Shown piece by piece: positions 7,898 to 16,198 of a DNA stretch of 64,000 bases. The translations under genes were made by a program, and so were the position numbers. How positions within the stretch are numbered: the first letter of the stretch is position 1; the number at the start of each line of letters is the position of its first letter. The stretch is from Patiriisocius_A hiemis (GTDB taxonomy: Bacteria; Bacteroidota; Bacteroidia; Flavobacteriales; Flavobacteriaceae), in the NCBI RefSeq assembly GCF_031846325.1, contig NZ_JAVRHZ010000003.1:1-64000 (forward strand), in the 5' to 3' direction. Under the pieces are notes generated by a model. It was not told where the DNA came from and searched no databases. It was given only the letters and a program-made list of their open reading frames with translations.

Positions 7898-9163
7898 TTA
7901 AGTCTTCTGCTTCTTTTTCTTCGCTGCCGGAAATAACACATTGTTTAGTATCAAACGATATCCTGGAGAATTAGGATGTAATGCTAATTCGGTTTTAGCA
8001 TCTCCTACTCTATGCTGATAATCTTCTGGGTCGTGTCCTCCATAAAAGGTAAAGAAACCTTTTCCTTTAATTCCATGGATATATCGTGCCTCCCCATTGG
8101 TTTTATTCTCTCCCATCACTAAGACATTACTTTTAACTTCATCTCTTTTATAAGATGTTGTTTGTCCCATAAATCCTTTAACTAAAGCGGTATGATTTTG
8201 TACCAACATACAAGGAATAGGATCCCACTTAGCCGAGTAATCCATCAATGTAAAGTAGTCTGTCTCTTTTGGGATTCTTCTTTTCGCTGTCATATCTATA
8301 GAAGAAAATTCATAGACCATAGGATTTCTCTCTAAAGTAAAGTTTTTAAAAGCAAAGGTTTTAGCGTAATCTATCTTACTTTGGTACCCAGGATCACTTG
8401 GGTCACCATCAAACATAGACTCACAAATATCTACTCCATCTGAAGCTGATAATGCAATATCAAAACTATCGGTTGCACTACACATTGCAAACATAAAACC
8501 ACCACCTACTACATAATCTCTAATTTTTAGAGAAACATCTCTTTTTGCTTCAGAAACTTTACTATACCCCATTTTAGCGGCTAAATCTTCAGCCTTTTTC
8601 TTTTCGGCAATATACCAAGGTGCAGCTCTATAGGCTCTGTAAAATTTTCCATATTGTCCTGTAAAATCTTCGTGATGCAAATGAAGCCAGTCATATAACA
8701 ACAACTCATCTCCCATTACCTCTTCATCATAAATAGTTTCATAAGGTATTTCGGCATACGTTAAGACCATTGTTACTGCATCATCCCAAGGTTGATTTCC
8801 CTTTGGTGAATACACCGCAATTTTAGGGGCCTTTTCTAAAACAACTGCCTCCATATTTTTTGATGGACTGCTTATTTCTTGTAAAATTTGTTCTGTTTTA
8901 GCATCAGATAAAACTTCAAAACTAACGCCACGAATTTGGCATTCCCTTTTTATTTCTTCGGAATCTGGCAATAGAAAAGAGCCACCTCTGTAATTAAGTA
9001 ACCATTTTACTTTCACTTGTCTTTCTAGTGTCCAATAGGTAATACCGTACGCTTTTAAGTGTTCTTTTTGGCTTTCGGCATCCATAGGAATTAGGATGTA
9101 AGACGCAAAAACATTAACACTTCCAAAAAAGAGAAATAAGGCTATAAAAATCTGTTTTATCAT
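7898..9163 (-). CDS. Exported protein named 'asparagine synthetase B' in flavobacteria
   Basis: 421 aa with an N-terminal signal peptide (about 1-20), hence periplasmic or secreted. Flavobacterial genomes usually call this family asparagine synthetase B, but I see no N-terminal Cys2 nucleophile and no SGGxDS pyrophosphatase loop as in true AsnB. Residues about 115-260 look like a flavodoxin or glutamine-amidotransferase-like fold (KIAVYSPKGNQPWDDAVTMVL, then GGGFMFAMCSATDSFDIAL, where C could be a nucleophile elbow). The GGHDPEDYQHRVGD segment near the end is also notable. The function should be treated as unknown. The tail is very basic (KKKKQKT). Confidence 0.6.
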   Translation of the reverse strand: MIKQIFIALFLFFGSVNVFASYILIPMDAESQKEHLKAYGITYWTLERQVKVKWLLNYRGGSFLLPDSEEIKRECQIRGVSFEVLSDAKTEQILQEISSPSKNMEAVVLEKAPKIAVYSPKGNQPWDDAVTMVLTYAEIPYETIYDEEVMGDELLLYDWLHLHHEDFTGQYGKFYRAYRAAPWYIAEKKKAEDLAAKMGYSKVSEAKRDVSLKIRDYVVGGGFMFAMCSATDSFDIALSASDGVDICESMFDGDPSDPGYQSKIDYAKTFAFKNFTLERNPMVYEFSSIDMTAKRRIPKETDYFTLMDYSAKWDPIPCMLVQNHTALVKGFMGQTTSYKRDEVKSNVLVMGENKTNGEARYIHGIKGKGFFTFYGGHDPEDYQHRVGDAKTELALHPNSPGYRLILNNVLFPAAKKKKQKT

Positions 9164-9262
9164 ACTTGGAAAGGTACAAATTTTGAGCCAAACTTTGTTT
9201 TACTTTAGATTGATGATTTTGGATTTATTACTCTTTAGATAGATTTCTGTCTTCACAGGAAT

Positions 9263-10819
9263 CTAGAAAGGAATATCGTCATCTCCATCACTTGGCGTTA
9301 CATCATCATTCATGGTACTGCCAAATGCTTCATCTGGAGAAGGTAGATTATCTGGTTTAAAGGTATCATCATTTGCAGCGGCATTCATTTTTGAATGTAT
9401 CTCGTTTGTAAAGTCAAACGTTTCAAGGTTTTCAAACTTACCTAAATGTCCAACAAAACGAAGTCTAATTTCATCAAGACCACCATTACGGTGCTTTGCA
9501 ACTATAAACTCTGCTTGACCATCGGTTGGAGTGCGCTCTTCATCATCCCACTCTTCTATTTTATAGTATTCTGGGCGATAGATAAAGCTTACAATATCTG
9601 CATCCTGCTCTATGGCTCCAGATTCACGAAGGTCACTTAATAAAGGTCGCTTACTTCCTCCCCTAGTTTCTACAGCACGAGATAGCTGAGATAGGGCAAT
9701 AACAGGGACATTCAATTCTTTTGCTAGGGCTTTTAAGTTTCTAGAAATTGTAGATATTTCTTGTTCTCTATTTCCTCCCTTTTGGCTTCCACCAGCAGTC
9801 ATTAACTGCAAGTAATCTATCATAATGAGTTTAATACCGTGTTGGGATGATAGACGTCTTGCTTTTGCACGTAGGTCAAAAATAGAAAGTGAAGGTGTAT
9901 CGTCAATAAATAATGGTGCTTTTTCTAGTCCTTTTACTTTCACATTAAGTTGTTCCCACTCATGTTTTTCTAGGTTTCCAGTTCTTAGTTTTTCTGAGGA
10001 TAATCCAGTTTCTGAAGAAATTAAACGGGTAATTAATTGCACAGAGGACATTTCCAATGAGAAAAAGGCTACTGGAATATTATGTTCTACAGCAATGTTT
10101 CTTGCCATCGATAATGTTAACGCAGTTTTACCCATACCTGGCCTAGCTGCTATAATAATTAAATCACTTGGCTGCCATCCAGAAGTTAACTTATCTACTT
10201 TATTAAATCCTGAAGGAATACCTGAGAGTCCTTCTTGATTAGCAATTTCTTCAATCTTCTTTTTTGCTTGAATCACTAATTGTTGTGCAGTTTCTGAAGA
10301 ACGTTTAATGTTTCCTTGAGTAATATCATAAAGTTTAGATTCTGCTGTATCTAAAAGATCAAAAACATCGGTTGTTTCATCGTAGGACTCTTCAATAATT
10401 TCATTTGAAATTTTAATTAAACTACGCTGAATGTATTTCTGCAAAATAATTCTCGCATGAAACTCAATATGCGCAGAAGATGATACTTTTTGTGTTAATT
10501 GTACTAAATAATATTCACCTCCTGCTGTATCAAGGTTTTGGTCTCGCTTTAATTGCTCCGAAACGGTTAATAAGTCTACGGGTTGACTATCTTCGAAGAG
10601 TTTGTAAATAGCCTCAAAAATAAATTGATGTGCTTGTTTATAGAAAACTTCGGACTTTAAAATATCTATTACCTCATCTACTCCTTTCTTATCAATCATC
10701 ATTGCCCCTAACACAACTTCTTCTAAATCAATAGCTTGTGGGGGTAATTTTCCTTTTTCCAAAGAAATAACTTGTGAGGATCTTTGGGAATATGAGGGCT
10801 TAGGCTGTACTTTTTCCAT
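9263..10819 (-). CDS. dnaB: Replicative DNA helicase DnaB
   Basis: Hexameric ATPase that unwinds DNA at the replication fork and recruits primase. 518 aa: N-terminal domain (about 25-135), linker helix, RecA-like domain from about 185 with Walker A ARPGMGKTAL, the FFSLEMS segment, Walker B LIMIDYLQLM and the C-terminal arginine region (KHRNG). No intein interrupts the Walker A or Walker B blocks. The acidic tail ending DDDIPF resembles the SSB-type acidic tip, a feature of some Bacteroidota DnaB proteins as far as I recall. Two DnaA-box-like repeats lie upstream. dnaG, its partner, is 51 kb away in this window. Confidence 0.97.
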   Translation of the reverse strand: MEKVQPKPSYSQRSSQVISLEKGKLPPQAIDLEEVVLGAMMIDKKGVDEVIDILKSEVFYKQAHQFIFEAIYKLFEDSQPVDLLTVSEQLKRDQNLDTAGGEYYLVQLTQKVSSSAHIEFHARIILQKYIQRSLIKISNEIIEESYDETTDVFDLLDTAESKLYDITQGNIKRSSETAQQLVIQAKKKIEEIANQEGLSGIPSGFNKVDKLTSGWQPSDLIIIAARPGMGKTALTLSMARNIAVEHNIPVAFFSLEMSSVQLITRLISSETGLSSEKLRTGNLEKHEWEQLNVKVKGLEKAPLFIDDTPSLSIFDLRAKARRLSSQHGIKLIMIDYLQLMTAGGSQKGGNREQEISTISRNLKALAKELNVPVIALSQLSRAVETRGGSKRPLLSDLRESGAIEQDADIVSFIYRPEYYKIEEWDDEERTPTDGQAEFIVAKHRNGGLDEIRLRFVGHLGKFENLETFDFTNEIHSKMNAAANDDTFKPDNLPSPDEAFGSTMNDDVTPSDGDDDIPF

Positions 10820-10898
10820 AAGGCGAATGTAAATAAATTGTTAAGAGCAAAGGCTAAATTTGAGCTTTCTAATGTTCACCACTCATTAACAAACTAAC

Positions 10899-10927
10899 TG
10901 TTGATAAGTTAAAAATATTGTTGATAA
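10899..10927 (-). promoter_or_regulatory. Two DnaA-box-like repeats upstream of dnaB
   Basis: On the minus strand TTATCAACA occurs at 10927-10919 and again at 10907-10899, a 20-bp period (two helical turns). Each differs from the E. coli-type box TTATCCACA at one base. The same 9-mer occurs upstream of mraZ (56016-56024). Replication-linked control of dnaB is a reasonable guess but is not shown. Confidence 0.35.
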
Positions 10928-10932
10928 CGCAC

Positions 10933-10963
10933 AAAAAAATCCGAAGCAAAAACTCCGGATTTT
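10933..10963 (-). terminator. Intrinsic terminator after accA
   Basis: AAAATCCG (10936-10943) pairs with CGGATTTT (10956-10963). Read on the minus strand the stem is followed by a run of seven T. It lies 24 bp after the accA stop. Confidence 0.8.
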
Positions 10964-10986
10964 GTGAAGTATTGGTATTGCTCAAT

Positions 10987-11940
10987 TTAGGATTTAAAGA
11001 CTCCCATTTCAGAATATTTATCCATTCTTTTTTCAACCAAATCTTTTGGTGATAAGTCTTTTAATTCGCTGTATTGTTTTTCAATTGTGTTGGCAACTGT
11101 TCTAAACGTAGTTTCTCTATCGCTATGTGCTCCTCCTAGAGGTTCTTTAACAACAACATCAACTAGTTTCATTTTTTTCATATCCGCAGCTGTTAATTTT
11201 AAAGCTTCTGCTGCTTGCTCTTTATATTCCCAACTTCGCCATAATATAGACGAACAACTTTCTGGAGAGATAACTGAGTACCAAGTATTTTCTAACATTA
11301 ATACTTTATCTCCAACACCTATTCCTAAGGCTCCTCCACTTGCACCTTCTCCAATAATTACAACAATAATTGGGACTTTAAGTCTTGTCATTTCTAGGAT
11401 ATTTCTAGCAATTGCTTCACCTTGCCCGCGTTCTTCGGCTTCTAATCCTGGGAATGCTCCTGGAGTATCTATTAAACAAACTACAGGAATGTTAAACTTT
11501 TCGGCAGACTTCATTAATCGCAAAGCTTTGCGATACCCTTCTGGATTTGCCATACCAAAGTTTCTGTATTGTCTTGTTTTGGTATTGTATCCTTTTTGTT
11601 GCCCAACAAACATATAACTCTGGTCGCCTATTTTACCAAGACCACCTACCATAGCTTTATCATCTCTAAAGTTTCGGTCTCCATGTAACTCTAAAAAAGA
11701 ATCCCCACAAATGGCATTAATATAATCCATTGTATAGGGACGATTAGGGTGACGGGACAACTGTACACGTTGCCATGGTGTTAAGTTTTTATATATATCC
11801 TTTTTGGTTTCTTTTAGTTTTTTTTCAATTTGCTTACAGGTATTGGTCACATCAACATCGCTTTCTTCTCCAATCTGGCAAGCCTTTTCGTATTGCTCTT
11901 GTAAGTCTTTTATAGGTAATTCAAATTCAAGATATTCCAT
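10987..11940 (-). CDS. accA: Acetyl-CoA carboxylase carboxyltransferase subunit alpha
   Basis: With AccD it transfers the carboxyl group from carboxybiotin to acetyl-CoA, the first step of fatty acid synthesis. 317 aa, the usual length. It has the N-terminal helical region (QEQYEKACQIGEE), PWQRVQLSRHPNRPY, the GDRNFRDDKAMVGGLG segment, and the crotonase-type core with DTPGAFPGLEAEERGQGEAIA and GEGASGGALGIGVGD oxyanion-hole glycines. It starts at the ATG at 11940 and ends before its own terminator. It is likely monocistronic or the end of the leftward group from tgt. Confidence 0.96.
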   Translation of the reverse strand: MEYLEFELPIKDLQEQYEKACQIGEESDVDVTNTCKQIEKKLKETKKDIYKNLTPWQRVQLSRHPNRPYTMDYINAICGDSFLELHGDRNFRDDKAMVGGLGKIGDQSYMFVGQQKGYNTKTRQYRNFGMANPEGYRKALRLMKSAEKFNIPVVCLIDTPGAFPGLEAEERGQGEAIARNILEMTRLKVPIIVVIIGEGASGGALGIGVGDKVLMLENTWYSVISPESCSSILWRSWEYKEQAAEALKLTAADMKKMKLVDVVVKEPLGGAHSDRETTFRTVANTIEKQYSELKDLSPKDLVEKRMDKYSEMGVFKS

Positions 11941-11996
11941 TGTCTATCTGCTTGAAGTTAATTTTTGGTCTTAGCTTACAAATATAAAACATTTCA

Positions 11997-12899
11997 CTAG
12001 CTTGACGTAATCCTCTGTTTTTTTCTTTCCAGTTTCGTTTTAATTATTCCGTTACACACTACTGTAACAACAATTATAGCTGCGCCATAATAAAAAGCTG
12101 GACTCATATTTTCACTATCTCCCAAAATGAGTAAAGCGAGTACAATTCCATAAACAGGCTCCATATTAATACTTAACATTACAGTATAAGGGCTAATCCA
12201 TTTCATAACGTGAACTGAAGCTATAAAGGCATAAGCTGTACATACTGAAGCTAGAATGAGCAACAATATCCAATCATTTACACTTAATTGAAAGAAAGAA
12301 GGCGTATAGCTTCCGTTTAAACCTAAATAGACTGTAATACACAACATCCCAAAAAGTAACTCATAAAACGAAATAGCAGAAGCATTGTATTTTACAGCAA
12401 ACTTCCCATTAATTACTGAAAATAATGCACCTAGAAATGAAGAGCATAAAGCTAATATGATTCCTAGCACATAATTAGTTTCTACTTTAAAAATTATATA
12501 CAATCCAACAATTACAATAAGTCCAAAAAATACTTCATACCAGATTATTTTTCTTCTGAAAAAAATAGGCTCCAATAAAGAAGTGAAAAAGGCTCCTGTA
12601 GACATTATGGCTAATGTAACTGAAACATTGGCAACCTTAATTGCGCCAAAAAAGAACAACCAATGTACTGCAATGATAACTCCTGCTAATAAAAAACCCG
12701 CGAGTGCCTTTTTTGAAAATTTCAGGTTTATTTTTCTTGCTTTTATAAACAAAAAGATAAATCCTGTAGCTAATAACATTCTATACCAAACTAATGGAAT
12801 AGCATCTATAGATATTAAAGCACCTAATACTGCCGTAAATCCCCAAATAAATATTATGAAGTGTAAGTGAAAGTAATTAAGCAGCTTAGCGTTTTGCAT
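11997..12899 (-). CDS. DMT-superfamily (EamA) transporter
   Basis: 300 aa integral membrane protein with about ten predicted helices in two EamA repeats (about 5-135 and 145-285). I start it at ATG 12899 (MQNAKLLNYFHLHFIIFIWGFTA), because the reading frame farther upstream overlaps lptF/G by 131 bases and adds a second, atypical hydrophobic segment. With this start it overlaps the end of the upstream permease gene by 14 bases, suggesting translational coupling. Substrate unknown; family members export amino acids or other metabolites. It ends KLERKKQRITSS, a basic cytoplasmic tail. Confidence 0.85.
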   Translation of the reverse strand: MQNAKLLNYFHLHFIIFIWGFTAVLGALISIDAIPLVWYRMLLATGFIFLFIKARKINLKFSKKALAGFLLAGVIIAVHWLFFFGAIKVANVSVTLAIMSTGAFFTSLLEPIFFRRKIIWYEVFFGLIVIVGLYIIFKVETNYVLGIILALCSSFLGALFSVINGKFAVKYNASAISFYELLFGMLCITVYLGLNGSYTPSFFQLSVNDWILLLILASVCTAYAFIASVHVMKWISPYTVMLSINMEPVYGIVLALLILGDSENMSPAFYYGAAIIVVTVVCNGIIKTKLERKKQRITSS

Positions 12900-13965
12900 T
12901 ACGTAACAAGTAGATAGCCAAAATACCAAAAATAATATTGGGAAACCAAGTAGCGAAAAGCGGTGAAAAATCACTTTGCTCTGCCATAGTCCCAAAAATT
13001 TTATCGAAGAAAACAAATACCATCCCTATTGCAATCCCAATAGCGAGGTTTACTCCCATTCCTCCTCTTCTCTTTACTGAAGAAACAGCAACGGCAATGA
13101 TAGTAAGTATATATGCAGAAACAGGTAAGCTCCATCGTTTATAACGAACCACCTCATACCTATTTATATATGACGAGCCTCTGGCTTTTTCTCTAGCTAT
13201 AAAATCATTAAGTTCTGTAAAGTTTAAAGTTTCGGCGATGTATTCAACTGGGGTTAGGTCTTCCATTTCAAAAGAAAAAATGGTGTCCAATTTTGATTTT
13301 CTTTCTATAATATCTTCGTTTTCGCCTATGGTTCTTTTTACATAATTACTTAAGGTATAAGTGCTATCCTCATCATTATATTTAATATTATTAGCACTTA
13401 TTTTATATTCCATTTTATTGCCTTCAAAATGCTCCAAAGTAAAATTACTTCCATACCTCCCCTTTACATTAAAAAAACTAACATAGATATAATCGTTTTC
13501 ATTAACCTGCCTAAATACATTGGTTTGCTCTCTATCTCTTTTCCCTTTCTTTAAATATTTATATGAAAATTCATTAAAGCCTTGGCTCGCTTTTGGAGCC
13601 ATATACATACCTAAAACAAATGCGCCAATACACACTATAGTTGCTCCAATCATATAAGGACGCAAAAAACGATAATAAGAAACTCCACTACTTAAAAAAG
13701 CAATTACTTCGGTATTGTTTGCAAGTTTTGATGTGAACCAAATAACTGATAAGAACAAAAATAAAGGAAAGAGTAAATTGGCAAAGTAGATTGTAAAATC
13801 ATAAAAATAGAGTAACACTTGAACAAGGGGAACATTATTCTCCAGTATCTTATCTATTTTTTCAGCTAAATGAACAGTAATACCAATAGGAATAAATAGC
13901 AATAATAGTAGGGCAAAAGTCCCTATGTATTTCTTTAATATATACCTATCTAGTATGCTAATCAT
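12886..13965 (-). CDS. LptF/LptG-family lipopolysaccharide export permease
   Basis: 359 aa. This YjgP/YjgQ family forms the membrane part of the LptB2FG transporter that extracts LPS from the inner membrane. Three helices near the N end (about 10-35, 53-75, 97-120), a periplasmic beta-jellyroll (about 130-265) and three helices at the C end (about 275-359) match the family. The start MISILDRYILKKYIGTF is characteristic. The ATG overlaps the tgt stop by one base (TAATG), so the two are translationally coupled, an order seen in many Bacteroidota. Whether it is LptF or LptG cannot be decided from this alone. Confidence 0.9.
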   Translation of the reverse strand: MISILDRYILKKYIGTFALLLLLFIPIGITVHLAEKIDKILENNVPLVQVLLYFYDFTIYFANLLFPLFLFLSVIWFTSKLANNTEVIAFLSSGVSYYRFLRPYMIGATIVCIGAFVLGMYMAPKASQGFNEFSYKYLKKGKRDREQTNVFRQVNENDYIYVSFFNVKGRYGSNFTLEHFEGNKMEYKISANNIKYNDEDSTYTLSNYVKRTIGENEDIIERKSKLDTIFSFEMEDLTPVEYIAETLNFTELNDFIAREKARGSSYINRYEVVRYKRWSLPVSAYILTIIAVAVSSVKRRGGMGVNLAIGIAIGMVFVFFDKIFGTMAEQSDFSPLFATWFPNIIFGILAIYLLRNAKR

Positions 13966-15095
13966 TATAACCTCTTGTCCATTTGTTGTACCATACTATT
14001 TTTCCAAGACGTGAAGTCTCCAGCGATAATATGCTTTCTTGCTTCTCGCATTAGCCAAAGATAAAAACCTAAATTATGAATTGTACATATTTGTTTCCCC
14101 AATAACTCGTTTACCGTAAAAAGGTGACGTACATATGCTTTACTATACTCCGTATCCACCCAAGTAATTCCCATTTCATCAATAGGCGAAAAGTCTGCTT
14201 CCCACTTCTTATTCTTAATATTAATGGTGCCATGTGCTGTAAATAACATTCCATTTCTACCATTACGTGTTGGCATTACGCAATCAAACATATCTATCCC
14301 TAAAGCTATATTCTCTAATAAGTTAATAGGTGTACCAACTCCCATAAGATAACGTGGTTTATCCTTAGGAAGTATCTCTGTGACTACAGCTGTCATTTCA
14401 TACATTTCTTCTGCGGGCTCACCAACACTTAATCCTCCAATAGCATTACCCTCTGCTCCTACAGATGCAATATACTCTGCCGATTGCTTACGTAAGTCTT
14501 TATAGGTACTTCCTTGTACAATTGGGAAAAAAGTTTGTTCATAATCATATTTAAAAGGAGTCTTCTTGAGATGTGTTAGGCAACGCTCAAGCCATCTATG
14601 CGTCATATGCATGGAACGTTTTGCATAGTTGTAATCACAGGGATATGGTGTACATTCATCAAAAGCCATAATAATATCTGCTCCTATACTACGCTGTATT
14701 TCCATTACATTTTCTGGTGTAAACACATGGTAACTACCATCTATATGTGACTTAAACTTTACACCTTCCTCCTTAATTTTTCGATTTGCTGAAAGTGAAT
14801 ACACTTGATAACCACCACTATCGGTTAAGATATTTCTATCCCAATTCATAAATTTGTGTAGCCCTCCAGCTTTTTCAATTATTGGAGTTTGAGGTCGTAA
14901 ATACAAATGATAGGTATTCCCCAAAATTATATCTGGATTTATTTCCTCTCGCAACTCCTTTTGATGTACTCCCTTAACAGTACCAACCGTTCCAACAGGC
15001 ATAAAAATCGGGGTTTCAATTGGTCCATGATCCAATTGTATAGTTCCTGCACGTGCATCGCTTGAAGTATCTGTTACTTTTAAGGTAAATTGCAT
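13965..15095 (-). CDS. tgt: tRNA-guanine transglycosylase without zinc Cys ligands
   Basis: Exchanges G34 for the queuosine precursor preQ1 in tRNAs with GUN anticodons. 376 aa from ATG 15095 (MQFTLKVTD). It has the TIM-barrel motifs: GTVGTVKGV; D92 in TDSGGYQVYSL; DECTPYPCDY; GGLSVGE; and FDCVMPTRNGRNG with the nucleophilic Asp271. The usual CxCxxC zinc loop is replaced: in the segment PIDEMGITWVDTEYSKAY the three expected Cys positions are G309, T311 and D314, while the fourth ligand His340 (IHNLGFY) remains. So the enzyme is probably folded without zinc. It heads an operon with the LPT permease (TAATG overlap). Confidence 0.95.
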   Translation of the reverse strand: MQFTLKVTDTSSDARAGTIQLDHGPIETPIFMPVGTVGTVKGVHQKELREEINPDIILGNTYHLYLRPQTPIIEKAGGLHKFMNWDRNILTDSGGYQVYSLSANRKIKEEGVKFKSHIDGSYHVFTPENVMEIQRSIGADIIMAFDECTPYPCDYNYAKRSMHMTHRWLERCLTHLKKTPFKYDYEQTFFPIVQGSTYKDLRKQSAEYIASVGAEGNAIGGLSVGEPAEEMYEMTAVVTEILPKDKPRYLMGVGTPINLLENIALGIDMFDCVMPTRNGRNGMLFTAHGTINIKNKKWEADFSPIDEMGITWVDTEYSKAYVRHLFTVNELLGKQICTIHNLGFYLWLMREARKHIIAGDFTSWKNSMVQQMDKRL

Positions 15096-15116
15096 AAGGG
15101 CTTTTTCTGAAAAGAG

Positions 15117-15124
15117 CAAAGATA
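15117..15124 (-). promoter_or_regulatory. Probable -7 element of the tgt promoter
   Basis: The minus strand reads TATCTTTGCTC here, 21 bases before the tgt ATG. I see no TTG at the expected -33 distance, so only half of the promoter is supported. Confidence 0.4.
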
Positions 15125-15218
15125 ATTGAATTGCAATTTTTAAAACCACATTCTAACATAATCCTGTAAAACTGTTAACTAAAAACCGCAAATGGTTAAT
15201 AACTGCTTATTTAATGTC

Positions 15219-15249
15219 TTGCCCTCCCCTATTTATTCGTTTATTTTTG
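15219..15249 (+). promoter_or_regulatory. Promoter of the transketolase genes
   Basis: TTG (15219-15221), 20 bases, TATTTTTG (15242-15249), 19 bases before the ATG at 15269. Matches the Bacteroidota consensus. Divergent from tgt. Confidence 0.65.
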
Positions 15250-15268
15250 AAGTTTAATCATCACAATT

Positions 15269-16114
15269 ATGGCAGATATACAACACCTTGAGGATTTGGT
15301 TACTCAAGTACGTCGAGATATTTTAAGACAAGTCCACAAAGTAAACTCTGGTCATCCTGGAGGTTCATTAGGCTGTGCAGAATTTTTTGTAGCTCTATTT
15401 AAAGAGTTAATGGATAGAAAAGAAGGGTTCTCTATGGATGGTAAAGATGAAGATATTTTCTTTTTATCCAACGGACATATTTCTCCTGTTTTTTATAGTG
15501 TTTTGGCACGTTCTGGTTACTTTCCTATTGAAGAGTTAAACACATTTAGACTTATTAACTCAAGATTACAGGGGCATCCTACTACACACGAAGGTCTACC
15601 TGGAATTAGAGTAGCATCTGGGTCTTTAGGGCAAGGTATTTCGGTAGCAATAGGTGCTGCACAAACAAAAAAACTAAATAATGACAACCATATAGTGTAT
15701 ACACTTTGTGGTGATGGTGAGTTACAAGAAGGACAAAACTGGGAAGCAATTATGTATGCTGCAGGTAATAAGGTTGATAATTTGATTGTTACAATTGATT
15801 TAAATGGCCAGCAAATTGATGGATCAACAGATACTGTACTTCCATTAGGAAATGTAAAGCAAAAGTTTGAAGCTTTTGGTTGGGATGTAATTGAAATTAA
15901 AGAAGGTAACAACCTTGAGGCAGTTATAAAAGGAATGAAAACTGCTAAAGCAAATACAAACAACGGAAAACCTATTTGTGTATTATTACATACAGTAATG
16001 GGTAATGGGGTTGATTTCATGATGCACACTCATGCTTGGCACGGTAAAGCACCAAATGACGAGCAGTTAGCTTTAGGATTAGAACAAAACCCAGTAACTT
16101 TAGGAGACTATTAA
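15269..16114 (+). CDS. Transketolase, N-terminal (thiamine-diphosphate) subunit
   Basis: 281 aa, the first half of transketolase, which moves two-carbon units between sugar phosphates in the pentose phosphate pathway. It contains HPGGSLG, GSLGQGISVAIGAA and the ThDP motif GDGELQEGQNWEA(x)N-type segment ending at DLNGQQIDGST. The second half is a separate gene 84 bp downstream. This split, two-gene form is normal in several bacterial and archaeal groups and is not a frameshift: each half has its own start, and the first ends cleanly after the ThDP domain. It shares a regulatory region with divergent tgt. Confidence 0.95.
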   Translation: MADIQHLEDLVTQVRRDILRQVHKVNSGHPGGSLGCAEFFVALFKELMDRKEGFSMDGKDEDIFFLSNGHISPVFYSVLARSGYFPIEELNTFRLINSRLQGHPTTHEGLPGIRVASGSLGQGISVAIGAAQTKKLNNDNHIVYTLCGDGELQEGQNWEAIMYAAGNKVDNLIVTIDLNGQQIDGSTDTVLPLGNVKQKFEAFGWDVIEIKEGNNLEAVIKGMKTAKANTNNGKPICVLLHTVMGNGVDFMMHTHAWHGKAPNDEQLALGLEQNPVTLGDY

Positions 16115-16177
16115 CCACCTCGTAAGTCCTTTTTAAAAGAAATAGCTCTTAAGTAAAATAACATTTAATTAAAAATA

Positions 16178-16191
16178 CCCGCTTTCGCGGG
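16178..16191 (+). repeat. Small GC-rich hairpin before the second transketolase gene
   Basis: CCCGC-TTTC-GCGGG, a perfect 5-bp stem with a 4-base loop, the most GC-rich spot in its neighbourhood. It ends 7 bases before the ATG at 16199, where a ribosome would bind. It resembles short REP-like hairpins found between flavobacterial genes. Possible effects are tuning of subunit ratio or mRNA stability. Confidence 0.5.
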
Positions 16192-16198
16192 CACTACG

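Noticed and set aside
7898..9163. True asparagine synthetase
   Set aside because: Exported, with no Cys2 nucleophile and no SGGxDS loop.
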